From NCBI RefSeq assembly GCF_001305515.1, contig NZ_LJYW01000001.1:1472320-1536319 (forward strand): a stretch of 64,000 nt of DNA. Reading direction: 5' to 3'. The notes under the pieces were generated by a model. It was not told where the DNA came from. It did not search any database and saw only the letters and a program-made list of their open reading frames with translations. Of the stretch, positions 8,825-17,299 are shown piece by piece. This DNA comes from Prosthecodimorpha hirschii. Its GTDB lineage: Bacteria; Pseudomonadota; Alphaproteobacteria; Rhizobiales; Ancalomicrobiaceae. The position numbers were made by a program, and so were the translations under genes. Position 1 is the first letter of the stretch. Every line of letters begins with the position of its first letter.

Positions 8825-10231
8825 TTAAAACGCCTCCAACGTGGCTCGCCAAATCGCCAGAAAAATCTCTCTAGCGTTACGCTGCTTGAACAGAACTAAT
8901 CCGATGCCACGCAGCACAATGGCCAGCATGATAAGTTCGAGCGCAATCAGCGGCATTGCGATCGCCCAAACGCCGAACACCGTCAGAACCGCGAGTACCG
9001 CGAGCACTGCGAACGCCGTCAACGCCAGGAACAGCGGCGCGTACGCTGCTGCGTGATTGACGATCATCAGAAGATTCGAAAGCGGGTGCCAAACCACGTT
9101 CACGGCCATCACAGCCACCAGGGAAAAAAGCAGCACCGGTTCGGGGACGATCCGCCCATTGGTCCATAAATAGATAACGCCCGACCCGAAGACACTAAGA
9201 AAGAGAGCGGATCCCACCCCGACAACGGCGCTGCTCAGGATCGTAAGGCCAACATACTTCTCGATCGAATGGAGGTCACCTGCGAAATGTGCGCGCGCCG
9301 TTACGGGAAGGATAGCGTGGTTGAACATACTGAGGATTTGCATAGGGAAGCGCGACATCGTCCGAATCACTGTAAACTGCGTAACCATAGCGGGCGATAT
9401 CGCCAACCCGATGACCAAGGGCACGCCTTGGAGATAGACCGCTAGCGCAGCGGGCATCGCCATCGTGGCGATCGACGGCCGCAATAGCGCCTCCAGCACC
9501 TGCCTCGAGAATCCGCGAATATTAAACTGCAGCCATGGCACTAAGCGAAATAGCAGCAGGCCCTGCCCGATTGCCGACAGCGCGCGGATGGTAACAAGAG
9601 CGACCGCAGCATCGATCAGCGAGCCTCCCGCCAGCGCCACGCAAATTGTCGAAGAGCTTTCGACAAGCCGGATCCCACTTAGCAGCATCGTGCCGGTGGC
9701 GTAGCGGTCAAATGCGCAGAAGCCCGCGTGGATCGCGGCGCTTATCAGTGCGGCCGCGCCAAAGAAGATGAGAAGCGTGACAACTGACCGCACCCCCAAA
9801 TAACCGTCGCTAAAATGCAGGTCGGGTAAGATGACGCCCTGGATCAGAAAGATGGCGATTACCGAAAGCACGATAGCGATTGCGGCGAGGCTGAAGAATG
9901 TGGTCAGAAAAATAGTATTTGCGCCGGCGCGATCCTTAGCGGTGATCTTCTCTATCATCGAGCTGGTGGCGGAAGTCGTAAGGCCGACGTCACTCATTGC
10001 GATGAAGGCAGGAATTGTCGACGCCAAAATCCAGATTCCGTAGATCTCGCTACCCCAGCACATCAACAGCACTGGAACTGTTATGACTTGAAAAAAGATC
10101 GCGACCAAAAAGCCGAAAACATTGGACCCAAGATTCCGAACGACGGGTCGGGCGCAAGAGACCGACTTGAGCACCCCCACGAAAGGACTTGTGATCGTGC
10201 CTATCAGATCTCGCCAGGCGCTGGAATTCAT
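8825..10231 (-). CDS. Wzx-like polysaccharide flippase (oligosaccharide transporter)
   Basis: A 468-residue polytopic protein with roughly 12-14 hydrophobic segments across its length. The N-terminal region (NLGSNVFGFLVAIFFQVITV, then YGIWILASTIPAFIAMSDVG) matches the pattern of MOP-superfamily Wzx/RfbX flippases, which move undecaprenyl-linked repeat units across the inner membrane. It sits in the middle of the glycosyltransferase half of the locus but is now isolated, with the IS3/IS21 nest about 140 bp downstream and an IS5 copy 43 bp upstream. The ATG at 10231 has only a weak AGATATCC upstream, so expression from the original operon is doubtful. Confidence 0.85.
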   Translation of the reverse strand: MNSSAWRDLIGTITSPFVGVLKSVSCARPVVRNLGSNVFGFLVAIFFQVITVPVLLMCWGSEIYGIWILASTIPAFIAMSDVGLTTSATSSMIEKITAKDRAGANTIFLTTFFSLAAIAIVLSVIAIFLIQGVILPDLHFSDGYLGVRSVVTLLIFFGAAALISAAIHAGFCAFDRYATGTMLLSGIRLVESSSTICVALAGGSLIDAAVALVTIRALSAIGQGLLLFRLVPWLQFNIRGFSRQVLEALLRPSIATMAMPAALAVYLQGVPLVIGLAISPAMVTQFTVIRTMSRFPMQILSMFNHAILPVTARAHFAGDLHSIEKYVGLTILSSAVVGVGSALFLSVFGSGVIYLWTNGRIVPEPVLLFSLVAVMAVNVVWHPLSNLLMIVNHAAAYAPLFLALTAFAVLAVLAVLTVFGVWAIAMPLIALELIMLAIVLRGIGLVLFKQRNAREIFLAIWRATLEAF

Positions 10232-10273
10232 AAGGATATCTCTTTTTTACTAGGGCTTTATTGGGGTCTTATC

Positions 10274-11211
10274 AGAGCCCGTCCGCAATCATATTGAGTG
10301 ATAGGAATCGTTTGTGATTCAAGGGAGGTGGCCTGATTCTCGGGGAGGTCGCCGATGTGGACGGACGAAAACCGCAGTCGCTACGACCGCAGCAAGCTGC
10401 GCTATCCCAGCGACCTGACCGACGCGGAGTGGGCTCTGGTCGAACCGCTGATCCCGCGGGCCAAGCCGGGCGGGAACAAGCGCCGGGTGAACGAGCGCGA
10501 AGTGGTCAACGGGCTGATGTATATGCTCTCCACCGGCTGTCAGTGGCGGGCGATCCCGAAGGACCTGCCGCCGCGCTCGACCGTGCACGACTATTTCGAG
10601 CGCTGGAGCCACGACGGCACGTTCGGTGCGATCCACCATGCGCTCTACGTGAAATGTCGCGAGCAGGCCGGGCGCGAGGCCAGCCCGACCGCGGCGATCA
10701 TCGACAGCCAGAGCGTGAGAGGCGCAGAAAAAGGGGGGCCGCGATCGATCCTTCGGGCTACGACGCGGGCAAGAAGATCAAGGGCAAGAAGCGCCACATC
10801 CTCGTCGACAGGCAGGGCTTCCTGATGCATGCGATCGTGCACGCTGCTGACGTCCAGGACCGCGACGGCGGCGTCCTGCTCATGGCGAGCCTGTTCGGTC
10901 TGTTCCCGTTCCTCATGAAGCTCTACGCCGACGGCGGCTTCCAGGGACCGGCATTTCGTCGGGTCTTGAAGAGGGTCGTCGCCCGGGTGAACGTCGAGAT
11001 CGTCAAGCGCACCGACAAGGCCAAGGGCTTCGTCGTGTTACCGAGACGTTGGGTGGTCGAGCGTTCCTTCGCCCGGCTCGGCCGATGCCGGCGACTGGCC
11101 AAGGACTGGGAGTGCCTCGACCGGAAATCCCTCGCATTCCTGCGCCTCGCCTCCATTCGACTCATGCTGCGAAGGCTCTGTAATCCATCATGATGTTCCC
11201 GGACGGACTCT
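10274..11211 (+). mobile_element. IS5-family (IS427-group-like) insertion sequence
   Basis: A 938-bp element with short terminal inverted repeats: AGAGCCCGTCCG at 10274 and AGAGTCCGTCCG read inward from 11211. It encodes one transposase split over two frames. No convincing target duplication is seen (flanks ttatc and tataac). It is the better-preserved relative of the remnant at 4300-5069. Confidence 0.85.
10355..11193 (+). CDS. IS5-family transposase, two overlapping frames (-1 shift at an A5G6 run)
   Basis: The first frame starts at the ATG at 10355 (GGGGAGG six bases upstream) with MWTDENRSRYDRSKLRYPS and holds the conserved DLTDAEWALVEPLIP and TGCQWRAIPKDLPPRS blocks up to AAIIDSQSVRGAEKGG. 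The second frame continues with IDPSGYDAGKKIKGKKRHIL, LYADGGFQGPAF and VVLPRRWVVERSFARLGR, ending at 11193. The catalytic residues lie in IIDSQS, YADGGF and VVERSF. The switch falls on AAAAAGGGGGG at 10728-10738; a -1 slip there restores the family consensus. That may be programmed frameshifting, known in this IS group, or an indel. Confidence 0.85.
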
Positions 11212-11307
11212 TATAACATTCGACTCTCGAAATGTACCTATCTGCAATTTTCTTTGTATGAACGCTGTATATAATAATTCAAAAATGCATATACAGACTA
11301 ATACAAT

Positions 11308-12259
11308 TTATATCTTTCTCAAAATAAATTTTACTCGATTTGAAAAGAGCTCATATTCATCATATCCTTCGAGCATTCTACGCTTATCGATCGTAAGATG
11401 CTGCACACCACGCATTCCAAACATTTGCTCGTCAGTTTCTATTGTAAATCCGGCTTGCTCGAATAATTTACGATACTCACCACGCCGTAAACGATTCAAA
11501 TACGTATTCAAGGTGAAATTTGGATTAGTCAAATGCTCCCAAGCAGTCGCGGCGCAATTGCCATCTACTTTATGTGGATACCATTTCAAATCATGGCCAC
11601 CTGAAATTCCAGTAAAGATGAACGGTCGCGTGATTACAACTCCGCCCGGCGTCAATTTCTGACGAATATTCCGCAAAAGACAGTGCAGGTTTTCAAGAGG
11701 AGTATGTTCGAATACGTCAGTCGAAAAACACGATCGGCTGACGCAATCCGCTGCCAAGTAAATATTTCACCAGAATTGCCAATAGTGAAATTGACCTCTT
11801 CTAGATTATACTCAACACAATACTCCTTCATGCCACGATGAAAATCGCTCCATTGCCAGCTATCAAATAGCAAATGACGGACAGAGCTCTTCAGACCACG
11901 TTCCATGTCGTTTTTACAAAAACCCGCAGTATATCTCTAAAATTAAGAACCGGAACATCAATGTCGATTGCCTCGACAGCAGCAAAGAACGCAGTAAATG
12001 CAAATGCACGATGCGGTCGCGCACCAAATCCCACTTCGACAACATTCGATTCCTTTACATATTTACCAGTGCATTTTTCGTATAGATCTATAATTTCTTT
12101 CAATTCGACAGTGCATGCTCTTGCTGTCTCATAGCCTCCGATCATTCTGGAGCGCATTCGCAGCAATTAGAAGTTATATTTCATCTTATTCAATAGAGAT
12201 ACGCAGGCATTAGATGAGTTAGATGTCTTTCGGCTTTGGGAATCAGAGTTCTTTTTCAT
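11308..12259 (-). pseudogene. SAM-dependent methyltransferase, broken by one stop and two frameshifts
   Basis: The ATG at 12259 follows a strong site (GAGGAG, five bases before it). Its frame reads MKKNSDSQSRKTSNSS and stops at TAA 12167-12169, but the same frame resumes with LLRMRSRMIGGYETARA and reaches VVEVGFGARPHRAFAFTAF (SAM-binding motif I). A shift near 11911-11922 leads to ERGLKSSVRHLLFDSWQW, and a second at 11724-11728 leads to STDVFEHTPLENL, LTPGGVVITRPFIF and the stop at 11308. Each shift is repaired by adding one base to a 5-T run. With these repairs it is a class I methyltransferase of about 316 codons. The base composition is AT-rich, as in transferred polysaccharide genes. Confidence 0.8.
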
Positions 12260-12831
12260 CGCAACTCCTCGCACAATACACAAAGAGACACACCAACAGC
12301 GCACTTTGTGCGCCGTTCGAAGGTTGAAATTTCTTTTTCGAATCGGAGCGAAAGACAGCACCCGACAATGAATGTTTAACTTCGCTGGCTTTTGGCGCGA
12401 AGTTCACGGCAGCGTAGGAGACCTCCATCCTACTAAAGGCAGAAAAATGTGCGGCGGTCGGCGAGGTCTACCGCAAAGCCCGGAATTGGAGAGGCTACTC
12501 TATAGCGGATTTTGGACTCAGCTGTATTAGAGACGGATTTCAGCGGAGTTGATTTGATTCGTAGTCTTTGGCAGCATAAATATATCTGACTTAAATAGTC
12601 AATCGATAAATAGCGAAGCCGTTGTGCGGCTTTAAATACATAGCCCACACAACATTGAAAAAATTAAACGGCAAATGCCGTCACCCGAAACGTAGATCTC
12701 GGTCGCATGAAAAGCGTCTGAATACTCTATGTCTTACGCATTATTACATGCACCTCTCAGTTCGATCCGTTTCGACTAATCTGATTGGATCGGATCGATC
12801 TGCCGTAAGCGACCGATTGCCCCCTGTGATT
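12260..12831. other. AT-rich intergenic segment, no gene recognised
   Basis: About 570 bp between the methyltransferase start and the IS110 remnant. It should contain the methyltransferase promoter. An inverted repeat AACTTCG (12378-12384) / CGAAGTT (12398-12404) lies about 120-145 bp upstream of that start. Short open frames exist on both strands, but none has a convincing ribosome-binding site or a recognisable motif. Confidence 0.5.
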
Positions 12832-14070
12832 CGAGCACCTGGGGGGCAGCATGCGGTGAGAATTTCGGACCTACGGGGCCGCAAGGCCGGCGAGCGCATC
12901 TTTGCCCATGGCGGCGAGGGCCTGGCCGACATGGCCGGATGGCTCGTTGCCGTGACCGGCGTCGAGCCGGACGGGATCGACGTGGCGATCGAGGTCCCCC
13001 ACGGTCCCGTGGTGGAAAGCCTCCTGGAACGCGGCTTCCGTGTCCACGCCATCAATCCCAAGCAACTCGATCGCTTCCGGGATCGCTTCTCGCCCGCCGG
13101 TGCCAAGGACGACAGCCGGGATGCGGAGGTCCTGGCCGACGCGCTCAGGACCGACCGCCGGTGTTTCCGCCGGCTCGCGCCGCTCGACCCGGTGCTGGTC
13201 GAGCTGCGGGAGTGGTCGCGCATGGCTGAGGAATTGCGGGCCGAGCGCAACCGACTGGGCAACCGCGTCCGCGAACAGCTCTGGCGCTACTATCCGCAGG
13301 TCCTTGACCTCGCCGACGATGTCGCGGCCGGCTGGTTTCTCGACCTGTGGGCGCTCCTTCCCACGCCCGAGAAGGCGCGGAGGGTGCGCGAGGAGACCGT
13401 CGCCCGACTGCTCAAGCGCCACCGCATCCGCCGCTTCACAGCTGCGGACGTGCTCGAGCGGCTGCGCCGTACCGCCGTTCTGGTCGCACCGGGCACAACC
13501 GAGGCCGCCGTCGCCCATGTCCAAGCCCTCGCCAAGCGGCTCGATCTGGTCAACCGCCAGAATGCCGAAGCCGAGACCAGGCTCGACCGCCTGACCGAAC
13601 GCATGGCGCAGGCGCGAGCGGATGCCGAGCCCGGCGAACCGGGGCAGGACGAGGTGCAACAGGGCGGGGCGCAGCGTGACGTGACGATCCTCAGATCCTT
13701 GCCGGGCGTCGGAAGGGTCGTCCTCGCCACGCTGCTGGCAGAAGCCTGGGAGGCCCTGCAGCGCCGAGATTATCACGCGTTGCGCTGCCTGTGCGGGGTC
13801 GCACCGGTCACCAAACGATCGGGCAAGTCCAAGATCGTCCAACGTCGACAGGCCGCCCATCAGCGCCTCGCCAACGCCGTCTACCATTGGTCCCGCGCGC
13901 CGTACAGCACGACCCCAGAAGCCGCGCCAAGTACGCCGCACTCCGCAAGCGCGGTCACGGTCACGCCCGCGCCCTGCGTTCCGTCGGAGACCGTCTCATC
14001 GCCGTCGCCTGAGCCATGCTCGAAACCGGAACCACATTCGATCCGGTTATCGCTCGTGAAAGAGCCTCAG
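12832..14070 (+). pseudogene. IS110-family transposase remnant
   Basis: From about GQHAVRISDLRGR the protein matches the IS110 DEDD transposase: GERIFAHGGEGLADMAGWL, a Glu in VAIEVPHGPVVE, KDDSRDAEVLADALRTD, and the C-terminal ILRSLPGVGRVVLATLLAEA and CGVAPVTKRSGKSKIV blocks. The N-terminal stretch with the first catalytic Asp is not clear; a G6 run at 12841-12846 may hide a frameshift. Near 13900 the frame shifts by one base: the family tail AVQHDPRSRAKYAALRKRGH continues in another frame and then meets TGA at 14010-14012 before AMLETGTTFD. With at least one shift and one nonsense codon it is inactive. It points opposite to the surrounding locus. Confidence 0.85.
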
Positions 14071-14391
14071 CTCTCACCTAAAGCCAATTCAGAAACGACG
14101 GAGAGTCCCCCACGCACCTGGAGGAACTACTTCATCACGGTCGGTGAATTATTCCAAACGAGCGTTAAGCACCCGAATTTTAAGACTTATTTGGAGCTAT
14201 ATTTCCGAAACCCGACTATACGCGCAATTCAATCTATAGTTGAAAAAGCCAATACACGCTTTATGCCCTGAATCTTGGCTCAAACCCTCGGAATCGAGGG
14301 CCGCTTCAGTTGCAAAACACAACCGCCTCACGCTCGATAACGCCGCATATCAAACACATAAAAAACCCCTCATGCCCGTGCCACAAATTCC
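14071..14391. other. Intergenic segment after the IS110 remnant, no gene recognised
   Basis: About 320 bp. The plus-strand frame of the IS110 fragment stays open to 14271, but the residues after 14070 match nothing I recognise and the base composition becomes AT-rich. A small hairpin CCCTCG-gaat-CGAGGG lies at 14285-14300 without a T tract. On the minus strand this is the leader that follows the ops-like site. Confidence 0.5.
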
Positions 14392-14403
14392 CATGCTACC
14401 GCC
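14392..14403 (-). promoter_or_regulatory. ops-like element (GGCGGTAGCATG) downstream of the RfaH-like gene
   Basis: Read on the minus strand, 14403-14392 is GGCGGTAGCATG, matching the enterobacterial ops core GGCGGTAGNNTG at every fixed position. It lies 62 bases after the stop of the NusG/RfaH-like gene, directly after a hairpin at 14408-14427, and points toward the distal sugar-assembly genes. Two other GGCGGTAG octamers seen (about 17543 and 47989) lack the TG and lie inside genes. That alphaproteobacterial RfaH-like proteins use this sequence is inference. Confidence 0.45.
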
Positions 14404-14407
14404 ATCA

Positions 14408-14427
14408 GGGTGAAACGCCTTTCACCC
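14408..14427 (-). other. Perfect hairpin GGGTGAAA/TTTCACCC between the RfaH-like gene and the ops-like site
   Basis: An 8-bp perfect stem with a 4-base loop. On the minus strand it starts 38 bases after the antiterminator stop codon and ends five bases before the ops-like element. It is not followed by a T tract, so it is a poor intrinsic terminator; a pause or processing hairpin is more likely. Confidence 0.5.
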
Positions 14428-14464
14428 ACCCAAAAACCGGCGATAAGTCACCCGGCAAATGCCG

Positions 14465-14983
14465 TCAGGCAACCGGTTGCAGCATGGTTCGTGCCACGCG
14501 GGCGCGAAGTGTGTTGCCGTTCAAGAGCGTCAACAGCAATTCGACGCGGCCTTTGGCGTCGAGGCTGAGGAGTTCGCCGATGCCGCCGGCCAGGGGACCG
14601 GCAGTCAGGCGGACGCGATCGCCCGGCTGGAAGCCGTAGTCGGGTTCTATGACACCATCAGGACGGACGGAGGCGGCGAGTGCCTTCACCAAGCTTTCAG
14701 GAACGGCCAGGGGGCGGTCTCCGAACATCACCAGCGAGGCAACGCCGGTGGTGCCGTTAACCGAACGCCAGCGGTCGCGGGTCACATCGAGACTGACGAA
14801 GAGATAGCGCGGGAACAGCGCAGCGCGCACGGTTTCGATGCGACGGGCGTGGCGGCGGGATTTTTCGATGAGAGGAAGAAACGCGCGCCAACCCTGTCGC
14901 TCGATGTGGAAACGCGCTAACGGCTCCTTGTTCGGCAAGGTGTAAACCGCATACCACCGTTGACCCGCACCATTCTCCGACAA
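14465..14983 (-). CDS. NusG/RfaH-like specialised transcription antiterminator
   Basis: A 172-residue NusG paralogue. The N-terminal NGN domain begins RWYAVYTLPNKEPLARFHIE and includes ALFPRYLFVSLD; the C-terminal KOW motif is FQPGDRVRLTAGPLAGGIGE. Family members such as RfaH, UpxY and LoaP bind paused RNA polymerase and suppress termination within long polysaccharide operons. Its place as last gene of the export module, before the sugar-assembly genes, fits that role. The start is TTG at 14983 with GAGGG six bases upstream. It is followed by a hairpin and an ops-like site. Housekeeping nusG is unlikely, because no secE or rplK lies nearby. Confidence 0.85.
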   Translation of the reverse strand: MSENGAGQRWYAVYTLPNKEPLARFHIERQGWRAFLPLIEKSRRHARRIETVRAALFPRYLFVSLDVTRDRWRSVNGTTGVASLVMFGDRPLAVPESLVKALAASVRPDGVIEPDYGFQPGDRVRLTAGPLAGGIGELLSLDAKGRVELLLTLLNGNTLRARVARTMLQPVA

Positions 14984-15065
14984 ATCCAGCCCTCACAAAC
15001 ATAGTCCCATATTCATCGATTGGCGTTCATTCTACCCATCCGTGCTCCATTATCTCGAACTTCTC

Positions 15066-16514
15066 TTATACGACACGAGACCGACCGAGAGCAATAGCCG
15101 TCGACACAGCCATCGTGGCAACCCAATACATCGCCACGCCGTGGATCTGGATGGAGAAATCGACCAGGGCGTGGCTTGCGACCAGTGCCAGGGCGCCGAA
15201 TCCGCCGGCGACGATATGCCGATTGCGCCGACGCGATGCGATACCTTGGCGCAGGATCGACACCAGTCGCCCGACCACGAAGACCAGAAGGACGACAAAG
15301 CCCAAGCCGAGGCCCAGCGTCGCCTCCAGATAGCTGTTGTGGGCTCGGTCCCATACGCCTTCGATACTGGCGCAGGCGGGATCCCGATAGAGCGGGAAGA
15401 TGTCCGCGAAGGTCCCGAAGCCGGTTCCGAACAGCCAGTTGTCGCGGATCGCAGACAGGGTCGAAAGATAGGCGCAGAGTCGGCTGTCGTCGGCGCCTTG
15501 CACCTGCAACCTCTGCAGGGCCAATCCACCGAACAACGCGAAAACCGCAAGAATAAGCCCCAGCCCCGCCAGCCCATGCCAGCGCGAAGAGGCTCGATCG
15601 GTTGGCGCGCCACGACTCATCTGAATGAACACGACCAAGAAGCCGATTGCTGTGGCGATGAAACCGCCACGCGAGGTGCTCAAAAACAAGGCCCCCAGGC
15701 TCAAGAAAGTGGCAAGAGCTGCCCGCAGTGCCGTTGCAAGACCGTCCTCCCCGCCCCACCGGAAAGCACCCAGACGCTCGGCCAGATCTCGCCAGGAAAG
15801 CCTGCGCATGGCGCCGAGGAACTCCGCAAACCAAAGCAGAGCGACGAGGCCCAGGAAGGTCGCCGCGCTGTTGCGGTTGACGAAGGTTGCCGTCAGCGAG
15901 CCTTGATAGGTCCATTTTTCGAATATCAGGATCGTATTTGGCAGGATCAGGAACTGCGCCAGACCGAAGATCGTTACGCAGAGACCGAACAGCCGAAGGA
16001 AGCGCCACAAACGCGCCGCAGCCGTATCGTTGCCGAATAGAATCAGAGCTGACACGAAGGACAGGAACGGCGTCGCAAGGTCGATCAGACTCCAGGCGGT
16101 CGCGTTGGGGTTTATCGAGATCGAAGGCTCGATCGCCCCGAAGTCGCGTTCAACGCTCCGCCAGGCCGGATGGCTCGGCAGGATATCCGGAGCCGATAGG
16201 CTCTGCACAAGGAGCCATCCGGTCAGAAGAGCAGCGACGCCGGCCGCCTGCACGATCAGCCGGCCAATGGCCGGATTGGTCACGGCACGACCCAGCGAAA
16301 GCACCAGAACTAGGCACGTGACGACAGCCGACAAGCCAAGCGGGATGGCGTGGACGGCACCGAAAGGCACCACGGCCAACACGATCGACGTGAAATAAAG
16401 ATACTCGCCCCACCGCTGGCCGATCGGGACTGCCGCGGTATGCCCCCTCCCCGCCGAGAGGCGCGGCTGGGTAACTCCTTGCGCTGCCGCCGAACTGGGC
16501 TCCGGCATGCTCAT
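15066..16514 (-). CDS. O-antigen ligase family membrane protein
   Basis: A 482-residue polytopic protein with about 11-12 hydrophobic segments. The family's signature region is present: STSRGGFIATAIGFLVV in a transmembrane segment, and a large periplasmic loop with NWLFGTGFGTFADIFPLY and DRAHNSYLEATLGLGLG, where the Arg-Ala-His-Asn motif matches the catalytic His loop of WaaL/Wzy_C proteins. It is translationally coupled to the preceding gene (ATGA overlap at 16511-16514) and so belongs to the export operon. Ligation of the polymer to its acceptor and polymerisation are both possible; the other family member at 1640-2899 presumably takes the second role. Confidence 0.88.
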   Translation of the reverse strand: MSMPEPSSAAAQGVTQPRLSAGRGHTAAVPIGQRWGEYLYFTSIVLAVVPFGAVHAIPLGLSAVVTCLVLVLSLGRAVTNPAIGRLIVQAAGVAALLTGWLLVQSLSAPDILPSHPAWRSVERDFGAIEPSISINPNATAWSLIDLATPFLSFVSALILFGNDTAAARLWRFLRLFGLCVTIFGLAQFLILPNTILIFEKWTYQGSLTATFVNRNSAATFLGLVALLWFAEFLGAMRRLSWRDLAERLGAFRWGGEDGLATALRAALATFLSLGALFLSTSRGGFIATAIGFLVVFIQMSRGAPTDRASSRWHGLAGLGLILAVFALFGGLALQRLQVQGADDSRLCAYLSTLSAIRDNWLFGTGFGTFADIFPLYRDPACASIEGVWDRAHNSYLEATLGLGLGFVVLLVFVVGRLVSILRQGIASRRRNRHIVAGGFGALALVASHALVDFSIQIHGVAMYWVATMAVSTAIALGRSRVV

Positions 16515-17299
16515 GGACGCACGCCCCCGGTCCCGGGCGGATCGAGGAACGGGACGATCTCGCCCGGCCGCTTCGGCTGCCCGACATCCAGTTCCACCTG
16601 ATCGGCCGCCGCATAATGCCGCCGCCGCTCACGCTCTTTCATCCGGGCGAGCAGGGCCAGATAGGTCTCCTTGAACAAGTCCGGCCAGCGCTGGACGGCT
16701 TTGACAACGCCGGCGCGATCCATTCCGAATTCGACCAGGAGCCGAAAATCGCGACGCGCGGGCTCGCGGAATGCCTCGAGCCCGCGCGAAGCGAGATCGG
16801 CGTAGAAGGGCAGCCGGCCGCGCAGGACCCAGCCTTCGAAGGGGGCCAAGCGGTCTGCCTGCGCAAAACTTTCCATCACGTCTGCCGTCAGCCCCAGCGC
16901 TGAAGTCGCCACCATGGCATGGCGCAGCCAAGCATTGCCGTCGGTCGGAACACAGGCAATCAGGCGGCGGGTCGTATCGAGCGCAGTGACGCGGGCGCCA
17001 TCCTGCCGTTCCAGATTGCCCTGCGCGACAGCGAGATCGAGCCGCGCCAGTGCGATCGTCACGCGCGCCCGCCGGATCCGCGCATCGCACAGGCCATCGA
17101 GCCGCGCTTCCGGATACGCCGCGTCGAACCGGTCCAGCGCATCCTGATCCATCAGGGCGCCGTCCTCTATCCGGGCAGCGAGATCAACATCAGGCGTCGC
17201 GAGAACCGTAGCAGCCATCATGTCTGCGGCCTGCCAAGCAACAGCTCCGGCGATCGTGAGGGCTATGCATTTACCAAAAAGGACGGGGACGGTCATCAC
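16511..17299 (-). CDS. Membrane-anchored protein of unknown function in the export operon
   Basis: A 262-residue protein with one N-terminal hydrophobic segment (VLFGKCIALTIAGAVAWQAA) that may be a signal anchor, followed by a helical, Arg/Ala-rich domain whose spacing resembles tetratricopeptide-type helices (RIRRARVTIALARLDLAVAQ, NAWLRHAMVATSALGL). A Pro-rich tail ends VPFLDPPGTGGVRP. It overlaps the BY-kinase stop by ATGA upstream and the ligase start by ATGA downstream, so the three proteins are made together. A periplasmic scaffold or co-polymerase partner is plausible, but no function can be assigned. Confidence 0.7.
   Translation of the reverse strand: MMTVPVLFGKCIALTIAGAVAWQAADMMAATVLATPDVDLAARIEDGALMDQDALDRFDAAYPEARLDGLCDARIRRARVTIALARLDLAVAQGNLERQDGARVTALDTTRRLIACVPTDGNAWLRHAMVATSALGLTADVMESFAQADRLAPFEGWVLRGRLPFYADLASRGLEAFREPARRDFRLLVEFGMDRAGVVKAVQRWPDLFKETYLALLARMKERERRRHYAAADQVELDVGQPKRPGEIVPFLDPPGTGGVRP

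Noticed and set aside
12433-12648. Small minus-strand frame in the AT-rich gap before the IS110 remnant
   Set aside because: 71 codons with no recognisable motif and no convincing ribosome-binding site.
14285-14300. Hairpin CCCTCG-gaat-CGAGGG as a terminator
   Set aside because: Six-base stem without a T tract on either strand.
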